Source of the DNA: JACDCY01 sp964350145
GTDB taxonomy: Bacteria > Gemmatimonadota > Gemmatimonadetes > Gemmatimonadales > Gemmatimonadaceae
Length of the DNA stretch: 9,161 nt
Assembly: GCA_964350145.1 (NCBI GenBank)
Contig: CAYGJL010000064.1
Coordinates: 1-9,161 of the forward strand
Direction: 5' to 3'
Shown: positions 1 through 7,285 of the stretch, piece by piece
How the letters are laid out: each line of letters starts with the position of its first letter
Numbering within the stretch: position 1 is the stretch's first letter
Made by a program: the position numbers and the translations under genes
Notes under the pieces: generated by a model
Database searches by the model: none
Seen by the model: the letters and a program-made list of their open reading frames with translations, nothing else
What the model was told of the DNA's origin: nothing

Positions 1-1
1 G

Positions 2-940
2 GTGCCGCTCGGTGGTCCCGACGGCGGCGACGGCGGCCGCGGCGGGGACGTGATCAGCACTGGCGACGCGAACCTCGCCACGCTGCTCGACTACACGTAT
101 CGCGACCGCTGGAGCGCCGAGCGCGGCGAGCATGGGTCGGGGAACAACAAGACCGGCCGGTCGGGGAAGGATGTGGTGCTGCCCGTACCCCCCGGCACCA
201 CGATCCGCGATCAACGCACCGGCGAGCTGCTCATCGAGATTCTGGAGGACGGGCAGACGTTCGTCGCCGCCAAGGGCGGACGCGGTGGGAAGGGGAATAC
301 TTTCTTCGCGACGGCCACGCACCAGTCGCCGCGCGAGTGGCAGCCGGGCGAGGAAGGCCAGATCCGCACGATCGAGCTCGAGCTCAAGCTCATAGCGGAC
401 GTCGGGCTCGTGGGACAGCCGAACGCCGGCAAGTCCACGCTGCTCTCCGTCATCTCCGCGGCGACGCCGAAGATCGGCGACTATCCCTTCACCACGCTCG
501 CGCCGAACCTCGGCGTGGTGCAGCTCTCGGATCATCGCACGTTCGTGGTCGCCGACATCCCGGGGATCATCGAGGGCGCGCACGAAGGGAAGGGGCTCGG
601 CCTCCAGTTTCTCCGCCACATCGAGCGCACGCGGATTCTCGCCTTCCTGATCCCGATCGACAGCATGGATTGGCAGGAAGAGTACGACCAGCTTCGCGCC
701 GAGATCGCGGCGTACTCGGAGGAGTTGTCGCGCAAACCGCACTGCGTGGTCTTCACCAAGCTCGACATCATCGGTGAAGACATGGTACCCGAGCTCGACG
801 CGCCGGACGCGTTCGGGGTGTACTCGATCAGCGCGGCGGGACGTACCGGGCTCGACACAGCGCTGGCCGCGTGGTGGTCGCAGCTGCTGTCCATGCGCAA
901 AGCCACGGAAAAGCGGGATGACATTGCGGAGCTGCCGTGA
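2..940 (+). CDS. obgE: GTPase ObgE/CgtA, 5' end cut off by the window
   Basis: This is the Obg-family GTPase that takes part in late 50S ribosome assembly and the stringent response. The visible 312 residues begin inside the glycine-rich Obg fold (GGPDGGDGGRGGD), so about 25-30 N-terminal residues lie before the window; the GTG at position 2 is an internal valine codon, not a start. Counting from it, the P-loop GQPNAGKST is at 138-146, the switch II/G3 motif DIPG at 185-188, G4 TKLD at 252-255 (TKxD in place of the commoner NKxD) and G5 SISA at 275-278. The protein ends soon after the G domain, with no OCT domain and no long acidic tail. The stop is followed at once by palindrome 1 and dprA on the same strand. 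Family identity is certain; the TKLD variant is probably tolerated. Confidence 0.97.
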   Translation: MPLGGPDGGDGGRGGDVISTGDANLATLLDYTYRDRWSAERGEHGSGNNKTGRSGKDVVLPVPPGTTIRDQRTGELLIEILEDGQTFVAAKGGRGGKGNTFFATATHQSPREWQPGEEGQIRTIELELKLIADVGLVGQPNAGKSTLLSVISAATPKIGDYPFTTLAPNLGVVQLSDHRTFVVADIPGIIEGAHEGKGLGLQFLRHIERTRILAFLIPIDSMDWQEEYDQLRAEIAAYSEELSRKPHCVVFTKLDIIGEDMVPELDAPDAFGVYSISAAGRTGLDTALAAWWSQLLSMRKATEKRDDIAELP

Positions 941-957
941 GGCGTTTGCGGCTTTGT

Positions 958-1060
958 GGCTCGGGGCGTGGGATTCGAGATTGGCCGGTGCGCGCTACGC
1001 TCGCAAACTGCGCTCGCTAACACGCGCGCTCGGCCAACCTCGAACCCCACGCCCCTAGCC
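958..1060 (+). repeat. Long palindrome 1 (core in + orientation) between obgE and dprA
   Basis: Arms 958-987 and 1031-1060 pair at 27 of 30 positions. Two of the three mismatches are A·C on the + strand, which would be G·U in a - strand transcript. The unpaired centre carries the shared 32-bp core at 994-1025, which starts GCTACGC, contains CGCAAACT and ends GCTAACACGC. It matches the core of palindrome 2 at 29 of 32 positions, although the arms of the two copies cannot be aligned over most of their length. At the borders CTCG (960-963) and CTAG (1055-1058) could be a decayed 4-bp target duplication. There is no T-run after the stem, so it does not look like an intrinsic terminator. Confidence 0.9.
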
Positions 1061-1069
1061 GAGTTCGTC

Positions 1070-1966
1070 GTGGCTGCTCCCGAGCTCCGCACGTCTGCCG
1101 GTGGGCGCGCGCAAACCGAGGAGGCGGTCACGTGGAGGAAGTCGGATCCGGACTATCCCGCGGAGTTGCTCGACCTCCCGAACCCACCAGACGCGCTCTT
1201 CGCCCTCGGCGCGCGCACTACGCTCGACGCCCCGCGCGTTGCGATCGTAGGCACGCGGGATTGTACAGCGTACGGTGACCGTATCGCGCGAAAAATCGCG
1301 GGCGCGATTGCACGTGCGGGCGGATGCGTCGTCAGTGGCATGGCGCGCGGTGTGGACGCATGCGCGCACCGTGCGGCGCTCGAATCAGGCGGCAAGACTG
1401 TCGCGGTGCTCGGCACGGGCATCGATGTGCCGTATCCGCGCGGCCACGCGCGGTTGCACGGGCAGATCGCTGAGCACGGGCTGGTTTTGTCGGAGTCTCC
1501 GGCGGGCACCGCCGCGTTTCGCGGCTGCTTCCCGCGCCGCAACAGGATCCTCGCGGCGTTGGCGAAGGTGACGATAGTCATCGAAGCCGGTCACAAGAGC
1601 GGCGCGCTGCTCACCGCGAAGGACGCGCTCAATCTCGGCCGGACTGTAGCGGCCGTCCCCGGTCCTATTGATTCACAGCACAGCGCGGGGACGAATGAGC
1701 TGCTGCGCGATGGCGCGCAGGTGATTGCCACCGTGGACGACGCGCTCGCTCTCGCGGGCTTTCCGTCTGAGCCGGAGCTCGAACTTCCGGACCTCACTGC
1801 AATCGAACGCGCGGTGTGGGATGCGTTGGGGAAGGGCGCCGCTTCGATCGAAGTGATAGCGTACCGCGCGAACCTCTCCCTTCGCGACTGCATGTCCGCC
1901 ACGACCGCGCTCGAGTTGAGCGGTTTGGTGAGCGCCGGCTTCTCGGGCGAATACCGGCGCAATTGA
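1070..1966 (+). CDS. dprA: DNA-processing protein DprA (Smf), short N-terminus
   Basis: DprA loads RecA on incoming single-stranded DNA during natural transformation. From the GTG at 1070 it has 298 residues. The Rossmann-like core shows VAIVGTR (57-63), SGMARGVDA (89-97), the FPRRNRI signature (154-160), KSGALLTA (176-183) and VPGPIDS (196-202). A C-terminal winged-helix (DML1-like) domain follows at about 240-296. The usual N-terminal SAM-like domain is absent; some DprA proteins, such as that of Helicobacter pylori, also lack it. The start is uncertain: the same frame is open back to a GTG at 956 (336 residues, GAGG at 939-942), but that version would translate palindrome 1. I chose 1070 as the first start after the repeat, although it has no good ribosome-binding site. 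The body of the gene is secure. Confidence 0.93.
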   Translation: MAAPELRTSAGGRAQTEEAVTWRKSDPDYPAELLDLPNPPDALFALGARTTLDAPRVAIVGTRDCTAYGDRIARKIAGAIARAGGCVVSGMARGVDACAHRAALESGGKTVAVLGTGIDVPYPRGHARLHGQIAEHGLVLSESPAGTAAFRGCFPRRNRILAALAKVTIVIEAGHKSGALLTAKDALNLGRTVAAVPGPIDSQHSAGTNELLRDGAQVIATVDDALALAGFPSEPELELPDLTAIERAVWDALGKGAASIEVIAYRANLSLRDCMSATTALELSGLVSAGFSGEYRRN

Positions 1967-2011
1967 CGGCGCCGCGTTGTTCCTGGTACCGCGGGCTCTG
2001 GTGCAGTTGCT

Positions 2012-2109
2012 GGTCGGGTGGGGGCCGACAGGTCCCCACAGGCCGCGTGTTAGCGCGCGTAGTTTGCGCGCGTAGCGGCCGCCGGGGACCTGTCGGCCCC
2101 CACCCGACC
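2012..2109 (-). repeat. Long palindrome 2 (core in - orientation) between dprA and hemW
   Basis: The arms 2012-2037 and 2084-2109 are perfect 26-bp reverse complements. A second perfect 6-bp pair lies inside them (GGCCGC 2041-2046, GCGGCC 2075-2080). The shared core, read on the - strand, occupies 2045-2076 and holds a small hairpin, GCGCGC (2053-2058) with GCGCGC (2066-2071) around a 7-nt loop. The core is 31/32 identical to that of palindrome 5, nearly 6 kb away, while the arms share little beyond the outer GGTCGG. It fills most of the 185-bp gap before hemW. The perfect arms suggest this copy is the youngest or the most strongly maintained. Confidence 0.93.
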
Positions 2110-2140
2110 CCGAAGGTGAGGGAGTAAGCCAGGGGTCAGG

Positions 2141-2146
2141 TATATT
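2141..2146 (+). promoter_or_regulatory. Possible -10 element just before hemW
   Basis: TATATT lies 5 bp before the hemW GTG, in otherwise G+C-rich sequence. If used, transcription would start at or next to the GTG and give a leaderless mRNA. No convincing -35 hexamer is visible at the usual distance, so this is weak. The alternative is translation from a longer transcript using the weak AGG at 2138-2140. Confidence 0.25.
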
Positions 2147-2151
2147 GGTAC

Positions 2152-3429
2152 GTGCCCCCACGCCACCTGTACGTTCATGTCCCGTTCTGCGCCCGGCGCT
2201 GCGCGTACTGCGATTTCTCGATCGCGGTCCGCCGCACCACGCCGTTGGACGAGTACCTGCGGGCGCTCCGAACTGAGCTGGGGATGCTCGCGCGAGACCA
2301 GGGCGTGCAGAGTCCGGCCGCCTGGACGCTCGACACCTTGTACCTCGGCGGTGGCACGCCGTCGCAGCTCGGCTCCGCGATTTCGCGCGTGCTCGACGCG
2401 ATCAGCGCGGTTGCGACCATCGCGCCGAGCGCCGAGGTGACGATCGAGGCCAATCCCGAAGACGTCACTCCCGAGAACGCGAACGCCTGGCGCCGCGCGG
2501 GCGTGAACCGCATCTCCCTCGGCTCGCAGTCGTTCGACCCCGGCGTGCTCGCGTGGATGCACCGCGTGCATTCGGCGGAACAGATCCCGCGGGCCGTGGA
2601 GATCGCCCGGGGCGCGGGCTTCGACAACATCTCGCTGGACTTGATCTTCGCCCTGCCGAAGTCGCTCGGCCGCGATTGGAAGGGCGACCTGGAGTTGGCG
2701 CTCGCGCTCGATCCAGAGCACGTTTCGCTGTACGGACTCACCATCGAGCCGAGAACTCCGCTCTCGCGCTGGCGCGACCGCGGGGAAGTGCGGGAGGCCG
2801 CCGACGAGGCCTACGAGGCCGAATTTCTTCTGGCGCACGACACCCTGAGCGCCGCCGGCTACGACCATTACGAAGTCTCCAACTTCGCCAAACCGGGGCT
2901 CCATTCGCGCCACAATTCGGCCTACTGGTCCGGCGCCGCCTACGCCGGGATCGGCCCGTCCGCGCACTCCTTCGACGGCTCCCGCCGCTGGTGGAACGTG
3001 GCCCCTTACGCCGAGTGGATCGAGCGCCTGAACGCCGATTCGAGCCCGACCGCTGAAGTTGAAGTATTAGATGAGGAGAACCTAGCTAACGAGAAGGTGT
3101 ATCTAGGGTTACGAACTCAGAACGGTGTGCGCGTGTCAGCTGATGAGCTCGTCGATCTGCAGCCCTGGCTGGACGGCGGTTGGGCCCGTTTCTCGAGTGT
3201 TGAGCACGGCACCGATGCCGGCCGAGGCGTCGGGGTGGGGACTCCCTCGCAGGAGCGTGTTAGCCGAAGGCGTAGCTCCAGCGAGGGAGTCCCCATCGCG
3301 ACGCCCCGCGCACCGACACAGGCGATCGAGACTCAACACTCGAAGCTCACGCTGACCGCGAACGGTTGGCTGCTGCTCGACGAGCTCGCCACCAACTTGA
3401 CGTGTATTCGAAGCCGTTCCTACGTTTGA
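2152..3429 (+). CDS. hemW: Radical SAM haem chaperone HemW with an in-frame palindromic insertion
   Basis: HemW is the radical-SAM family member (formerly called HemN-like) thought to deliver haem to respiratory enzymes. The [4Fe-4S] motif is C13-x3-C17-x2-C20, GGGTP is at 66-70 and the HemW-type HNSAYW is at 254-259. The start is GTG at 2152: MPPRHLYVHVPFC is the normal family N-terminus, close to the iron-sulfur cysteines. The protein is 425 residues against about 380 for E. coli HemW. The excess is an R/S/G/P-rich block at about 349-397, encoded by palindrome 3, between GWARFS and the normal C-terminal KLTLTANG..LLLDEL. The segment at 3053-3121 is strikingly AT-rich for this window (about 42% G+C by hand count). 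The stop is 5 bp before the hrcA ATG, so co-transcription with hrcA is likely. Activity of the enlarged protein is not shown by sequence; the catalytic region is intact. Confidence 0.95.
   Translation: MPPRHLYVHVPFCARRCAYCDFSIAVRRTTPLDEYLRALRTELGMLARDQGVQSPAAWTLDTLYLGGGTPSQLGSAISRVLDAISAVATIAPSAEVTIEANPEDVTPENANAWRRAGVNRISLGSQSFDPGVLAWMHRVHSAEQIPRAVEIARGAGFDNISLDLIFALPKSLGRDWKGDLELALALDPEHVSLYGLTIEPRTPLSRWRDRGEVREAADEAYEAEFLLAHDTLSAAGYDHYEVSNFAKPGLHSRHNSAYWSGAAYAGIGPSAHSFDGSRRWWNVAPYAEWIERLNADSSPTAEVEVLDEENLANEKVYLGLRTQNGVRVSADELVDLQPWLDGGWARFSSVEHGTDAGRGVGVGTPSQERVSRRRSSSEGVPIATPRAPTQAIETQHSKLTLTANGWLLLDELATNLTCIRSRSYV
3193..3343 (-). repeat. Long palindrome 3, inserted in frame inside hemW
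   Basis: The inner arms 3236-3256 and 3275-3295 pair at 20 of 21 positions. The outer arms 3193-3204 and 3332-3343 are a perfect 12-bp pair (TCGAGTGTTGAG and its complement), and a partial match lies between (about 3223-3235 with 3296-3308). The core at 3254-3275, read on the - strand, keeps both ends of the family core (GCTACGC and GCTAACACGC) but the 15-bp middle is replaced by CTTCG. TCGA occurs at both borders (3193-3196 and 3340-3343). If that is a target duplication, the inserted length is 147 bp, exactly 49 codons, and its removal joins RFS to KLTLT. TCGA is itself palindromic, so the duplication is not proven. Confidence 0.88.
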
Positions 3430-3434
3430 AAGCG

Positions 3435-4487
3435 ATGTCGCTACCAGAGCTGTCAGACAGAGAGAAAAAAGTCCTGGAGGCGGTCATCCAGTGCTACGTG
3501 GAGACCGCCCAGCCAGCTGGCTCCCGCGCGCTCGCGCGGAGGTTCGGGCTCGGCGTCTCGCCGGCCACGATCCGCAACACCATGAGCGACCTCGAGGAGA
3601 AGGGGTTCCTCTATCACCCGCACACCTCGGCGGGCCGCATCCCCACCGACGCTGCCTACCGATCGTACGTGGACTCGTTGCTGCCACCACTCAAGGTCGC
3701 AACCGCGGACCACCGCAAGCTCGCCGCGGTCATCTCGGGCGCGGGCTCGGCGATTGACCAGATCCTCCGCCGCGCCGCGCAGAGCCTCGGCGTCATCACA
3801 CAGGAGCTTGGCGTCGCGCTCGGACCGCGGCTGGACCGCAGCATCCTGCGCCGGCTCGATCTCGTGCGGCTCAGCTCCGACCGGCTGCTGATGGTGTTGA
3901 CGCTCGACGGCGGGACGATGCGCACCATCTTCGTCGAGACGCGCGGCGAGATAGCGGACGTCGCTCTGGTGGAAGTATCGCGCGTGCTCAACGAGCGGCT
4001 CACGGATCTGACGATGGCGCAGGTGAGGGAGACGCTCGCGTCGCGGCTGCGCGACGCTACGGCGAGGCCGGAGGCGAGCGAGCTGCTCAACGTGTTCATC
4101 GAGGAGGCGGATCAGCTCCTCGAGTCGGCGCTGCCCGTGGACGAGGATTCCGTCGTGCTAGGGCAGGCGTCGGTGCTCGCCGAGCAGCCGGAGTTCGCGT
4201 CCGGCGAGGGGATGCGGCGGCTCGTCACGCTTACGGAGACGAGGCAGCAATTGGGCAAGCTCCTCCGCACGCGCAGCGGCGTTCCTGGAATATCGATTAC
4301 CATTGGAAGCGAGCACGACGACCCGGCTCTGGAGAGCTTCACGGTCGTCACGGCGGAGTACACTGCCGGTCCGCTCAGCGGCGTCATCGGCGTGATCGGG
4401 CCGACGCGGATGTCGTACGAGAAAGTGATCTCGCTGGTGAGTCACACCTCGAGACTGGTTACCGATCTTCTGGACGAAAATGGCTGA
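3435..4487 (+). CDS. hrcA: Heat-inducible transcription repressor HrcA
   Basis: HrcA represses class I heat-shock genes by binding CIRCE operators; in many bacteria its folding depends on GroEL, which couples repression to chaperone supply. The 350-residue product opens with a winged-helix domain, including SPATIRNTMSDLEEKGFL at 42-59 and the family signature HTSAGRIPTD at 63-72. The GAF-like and dimerisation region follows, ending with the conserved GVIGVIGPTRMSYEKVI segment near the C-terminus. ATG 3435 gives the normal family start and follows the hemW stop by 5 bp; GAAAG at 3428-3432 is only a weak ribosome-binding site. The end overlaps dnaJ by 8 bp, so the two are translationally coupled. 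I found no CIRCE site (TTAGCACTC-N9-GAGTGCTAA) here, so the HrcA targets, possibly groESL, must lie elsewhere. No grpE or dnaK separates hrcA and dnaJ. Confidence 0.97.
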   Translation: MSLPELSDREKKVLEAVIQCYVETAQPAGSRALARRFGLGVSPATIRNTMSDLEEKGFLYHPHTSAGRIPTDAAYRSYVDSLLPPLKVATADHRKLAAVISGAGSAIDQILRRAAQSLGVITQELGVALGPRLDRSILRRLDLVRLSSDRLLMVLTLDGGTMRTIFVETRGEIADVALVEVSRVLNERLTDLTMAQVRETLASRLRDATARPEASELLNVFIEEADQLLESALPVDEDSVVLGQASVLAEQPEFASGEGMRRLVTLTETRQQLGKLLRTRSGVPGISITIGSEHDDPALESFTVVTAEYTAGPLSGVIGVIGPTRMSYEKVISLVSHTSRLVTDLLDENG

Positions 4488-5619
4488 TTACTACACCGTG
4501 CTCGGCGTCGCGCGCACCGCGAGCGACGACGAGATCAAGAAGTCATATCGCAAGCTCGCGATGCAGTACCACCCCGACCGCAACAACGGGACGGCTGAAT
4601 CCGAGGAGAAGTTCAAGCAGATCACCGAGGCGTACGACGTGCTGCGTGATCCGCAGAAGCGCGCGGCGTACGATCGCTACGGTGAGGAAGGGTTGCGGCG
4701 CGGCGCGGGCGGCTTCCATCACGTGGATCTCTCCGAGGCGCTCAACATCTTCATGCACGACCTCGGCGGCTTCACCGGGCTGGGCGACATCTTCGGCGCG
4801 GCGGGAGGCGGCAGGGGACAGTCCGGTCTGCGCACTGGCGCGGACGTGCGCATCACGATTCCACTGACGCTGGCGGAAGTGGCGACGGGTGGCGAGAAGC
4901 ACGTCGCGCTCAAGCTGCTGAAGCCGTGCGACCGCTGCTCCGCGACGGGCGCGGAGCCGGGTACGCAGGCCGTGACGTGCGCTACGTGCGGCGGAACGGG
5001 AGAGCTGCGCCGCGCGCAGCGCTCGTTCTTCGGGCAGGTCATGAGCATCTCGCCGTGTCACGCCTGCTCCGGCGAGGGCAAGCTGATCGAATCGCCGTGC
5101 AAGAAGTGCCGGGGCGAGGGCCGCGTCCGCGACGACGAGACCATCACGGTGCGCGTGCCTGCCGGTGTAGATACCGGCCAGTACATGACGCTCCGCGGGG
5201 TCGGGACCGTCGGCCCGCGCGGCGGTCCGCGCGGTGACATCCTGGTCGTCTTCGAGGTGGAAGACGATCCGCGTTTCGAGCGCGACGGAGAAGATCTGTT
5301 CTGCGAGGTGCTCGTGACGTATCCGCAGCTCGTGCTCGGCGGTGACGTCGAGGTGCCGGCGGTGAACGGCACGGTCTCGCTTCGCATCCCGCCGGGCACG
5401 CAGAGCGGACACCAGTTCAATCTCCGCGGTCGCGGGCTGCCGCGAGTCAACGCCTCCGGCGTGGGCGACCTGCACGTACGAATCCAGCTCTGGACCCCGG
5501 ACGCGCTCTCCGCGGAAGAGGAGCAGCTCGTCAAGCGGCTGGCCGAGCTGCGCTCGAAGGCGCCGGCGCCGCAGGAGAAAGGATTCTGGCACAAGGTTAA
5601 GGAATCGCTCGGCGCGTGA
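4480..5619 (+). CDS. dnaJ: Chaperone protein DnaJ (Hsp40)
   Basis: DnaJ brings unfolded proteins to DnaK and stimulates its ATPase. The 379-residue product has the full type I layout. The J domain covers about 1-70 with HPD at 31-33. A linker at about 73-119 is rich in glycine but poorer in phenylalanine than the usual G/F region. The zinc-binding domain has four repeats: CDRCSATG (150-157), CATCGGTG (167-174), CHACSGEG (193-200) and CKKCRGEG (207-214). The first repeat has alanine where CxxCxGxG has its first glycine; all eight cysteines remain. The C-terminal substrate-binding domains end near 345. The ATG overlaps the end of hrcA by 8 bp, and the stop overlaps the prmA GTG by 4 bp (GTGA). 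Confidence 0.97.
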   Translation: MADYYTVLGVARTASDDEIKKSYRKLAMQYHPDRNNGTAESEEKFKQITEAYDVLRDPQKRAAYDRYGEEGLRRGAGGFHHVDLSEALNIFMHDLGGFTGLGDIFGAAGGGRGQSGLRTGADVRITIPLTLAEVATGGEKHVALKLLKPCDRCSATGAEPGTQAVTCATCGGTGELRRAQRSFFGQVMSISPCHACSGEGKLIESPCKKCRGEGRVRDDETITVRVPAGVDTGQYMTLRGVGTVGPRGGPRGDILVVFEVEDDPRFERDGEDLFCEVLVTYPQLVLGGDVEVPAVNGTVSLRIPPGTQSGHQFNLRGRGLPRVNASGVGDLHVRIQLWTPDALSAEEEQLVKRLAELRSKAPAPQEKGFWHKVKESLGA

Positions 5620-6437
5620 AGCTTCTTGCGGTGCGTGTCAGGCCGCGGAGCAATCCCGATGGAGTCGTGGCGGCGTTGTTCGACGCCGGATCCATGGGCA
5701 TTCACGAAGACGGCGACACGCTCGTGACCAACCTGGCGCTGGATGGAGACGTGGAGCTATTGCGGATGCGCGTCGCCGAGGCCGATCCAGCCGCCGTGGT
5801 AGATGTGACGACCGTCACTCCGCCGGATTTCTCGGAGTGGCGCGGGACGGTCGGCGCGCACACGGTTGGGCGGATCACCGTCGCGCCGCCGTGGGTCGAC
5901 GCCGGCATCGCCGACATCATGATCCGGATCGAGCCCGCGATGGCGTTCGGGACGGGCGAGCACGCGACGACGCGACTGTGTCTGTCATTGCTGCAGCGCG
6001 TTGTCCGTCCGGGCGACACCGTCGCCGATCTCGGCTCCGGCAGCGCCGTGCTGTCCATCGCCGCCGCGAAGCTCGGCGCGAGCAGCGTCGCCGCGATCGA
6101 GATAGATCCCGACTCGACGTCGAACGCGGAAGAGAACGTGGCGCGGAACGAGGTCGGCTCCGCCGTTCATCTCTTCGAGGGCGACGCGACGGTGCTGCTC
6201 CCGCTGATCGCTCCCGTGCGCGTCGTGATTGCCAATATTCTTTCGTCGGTGATCCTGGAGTTGCTGCCGGTAATGCGCGACGCGCTGACGCCGGACGGCG
6301 AGGCGATCCTGAGCGGGATCCTGGTCGAGGAGCGGGAGCTGATGCTCACGCGCCTGGCTGAGGCCGGATGGAGTGTGACGAGGGAAGAGAGCGAGGGCGA
6401 GTGGTGGAGTGCGGTGGTTACGAGTTCCGAGTCGTGA
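5616..6437 (+). CDS. prmA: Ribosomal protein L11 methyltransferase PrmA
   Basis: PrmA uses S-adenosylmethionine to methylate ribosomal protein uL11. The product is 273 residues, a little shorter than the E. coli enzyme (293). The N-terminal substrate-recognition domain (about 1-85) is followed by the family signature AFGTGEHATTR at 110-120, the SAM-binding motif I DLGSGSAVLSIAA at 138-150, the acidic EID at 162-164 and the ANIL motif at 206-209. The GTG start overlaps the dnaJ stop as GTGA, which both fixes the start and suggests translational coupling. Codon use resembles its neighbours. Assignment is firm from the signature motifs; the methylated residues are known from the family only. Confidence 0.94.
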   Translation: MKLLAVRVRPRSNPDGVVAALFDAGSMGIHEDGDTLVTNLALDGDVELLRMRVAEADPAAVVDVTTVTPPDFSEWRGTVGAHTVGRITVAPPWVDAGIADIMIRIEPAMAFGTGEHATTRLCLSLLQRVVRPGDTVADLGSGSAVLSIAAAKLGASSVAAIEIDPDSTSNAEENVARNEVGSAVHLFEGDATVLLPLIAPVRVVIANILSSVILELLPVMRDALTPDGEAILSGILVEERELMLTRLAEAGWSVTREESEGEWWSAVVTSSES

Positions 6438-6452
6438 GCTACCGAGAAACTG

Positions 6453-6487
6453 CCCTGCGTGCTACGTGCTGCGGCCTGCGCCCTGGT
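6453..6487 (+). repeat. Degenerate 7-bp tandem repeat of CTGCG-NN type
   Basis: Five consecutive 7-bp units keep the phase of a CTGCG-like core: CCCTGCG, TGCTACG, TGCTGCG, GCCTGCG, CCCTGGT. The unit is the same as that at 8851-8878, which lies in the opposite orientation. It sits in the 104-bp gap between prmA and rsmE, just before a second heptamer array. Confidence 0.6.
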
Positions 6488-6502
6488 CGCAAATGCCGAC
6501 CG

Positions 6503-6537
6503 CAGTTACTAGTCACTAGTCACTAGTCACCAGTCAC
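6503..6537 (+). repeat. 7-bp tandem repeat (TAGTCAC) directly upstream of rsmE
   Basis: The units are CAGTTAC (6503-6509), three identical TAGTCAC (6510-6530) and CAGTCAC (6531-6537). The array ends only 4 bp before the rsmE ATG, where a Shine-Dalgarno sequence would normally be, and none is visible. Copy-number change by slipped replication would change this leader in 7-bp steps. Confidence 0.9.
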
Positions 6538-6541
6538 CCGC

Positions 6542-7285
6542 ATGCCATCACGCATCGCATCCCGCATCGCCCTCTTCGCCGGTGAGCCTTTTGAAGCCGG
6601 CAAAATCCTCACCTTGGCTGAGGACGCCGCCAATCACCTGCGCGTCGTGCGCGCATCGCTCGGCGACACGGTGGAGCTGCGCGACGGGCGCGGGCTGATC
6701 GGCAGCGGGACGATAGCGCGCATGGCGCGCGGATCGGTCACGGTGGACGTCACCGAAGCGGAAACAGCGGAGCCGCTTCCGCCGATTCATCTCATGGCGC
6801 CGATCGGCGATCGCGATCGGATGCTGTGGCTCGGCGAGAAGGCTACCGAGATAGGCGTTACGTCGTGGCGCCCCGTGTTGTGGAAGCGATCGAAAAGCGT
6901 CTCGCCGCGCGGCGAGGGCACGATGTTTCTCGCCAAGCTGCGCGCGCGGATGATCTCGGCGCTGCTGCAGTCGCGCGGAGCATGGTTGCCCGAGGTGCAC
7001 CCGGATGCGCCGCCGGAGCGCGCGATCGCCGCCGCGCCGTCGGGCGCGCGGATCCTGCTCGATGTCGGGGGAACCCCGATCTTGTCGGAGACTCTGACGG
7101 CGCCCGTTATTATTGCGCTCGGGCCCGAGGGCGGAATCGAGGAGCAGGAGCGCGCCGCGTTTCTCGAATCCGGCTTCAGCCTTGTCACTCTGGGGGTGAC
7201 GACGCTACGATTTGAGACTGCCGGAGTCGCAGCCGCCGCGATCGCGCGAGCCGCGACATCACATTCCACGATCGGTCATGTCTGA
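6542..7285 (+). CDS. rsmE: 16S rRNA (uracil(1498)-N(3))-methyltransferase RsmE
   Basis: RsmE methylates N3 of U1498 in 16S rRNA of the 30S subunit. The 247-residue product has an N-terminal PUA-like RNA-binding part (about 8-72, with NHLRVVRASLGD at 31-42) and a C-terminal SPOUT methyltransferase domain. The knot motifs are clear: KATEIGV at 100-106, GPEGG at 194-198 and LGVTTLRFETAG at 217-228; families usually show LRxETA at the last site. ATG 6542 is the only ATG near the expected start, but it has no ribosome-binding site and the first dozen codons are a repetitive CGCATC run, so a slightly later start is possible. The 3' end overlaps the HIT-family gene by 8 bp. Confidence 0.95.
   Translation: MPSRIASRIALFAGEPFEAGKILTLAEDAANHLRVVRASLGDTVELRDGRGLIGSGTIARMARGSVTVDVTEAETAEPLPPIHLMAPIGDRDRMLWLGEKATEIGVTSWRPVLWKRSKSVSPRGEGTMFLAKLRARMISALLQSRGAWLPEVHPDAPPERAIAAAPSGARILLDVGGTPILSETLTAPVIIALGPEGGIEEQERAAFLESGFSLVTLGVTTLRFETAGVAAAAIARAATSHSTIGHV

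Noticed and set aside
774..1058. Open frame in a second + frame across the obgE end and palindrome 1
   Set aside because: It lies mostly inside obgE and ends in the repeat. Only its part after ATG 918 is of interest, as a possible remnant of the ancestral dprA start.
958..2109. Palindromes as intrinsic terminators of obgE and dprA
   Set aside because: The stems are strong, but none is followed by a T-run, unlike the real terminator at 8799-8842, and the stems are much longer than normal.
2050..2967. Long open frame on the - strand opposite hemW
   Set aside because: It overlaps a clear radical-SAM gene, has no recognisable family motifs and is explained by G+C-rich codon bias.
3193..3343. 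TCGAGTGTTGAG and its complement as a CIRCE operator for hrcA
   Set aside because: The sequence is not TTAGCACTC/GAGTGCTAA and the half-sites are 127 bp apart instead of 9.
4543..5592. 349-codon open frame on the - strand opposite dnaJ
   Set aside because: It is the shadow of dnaJ; the + strand carries the J domain and zinc repeats, and the - product is low-complexity and arginine/alanine rich.
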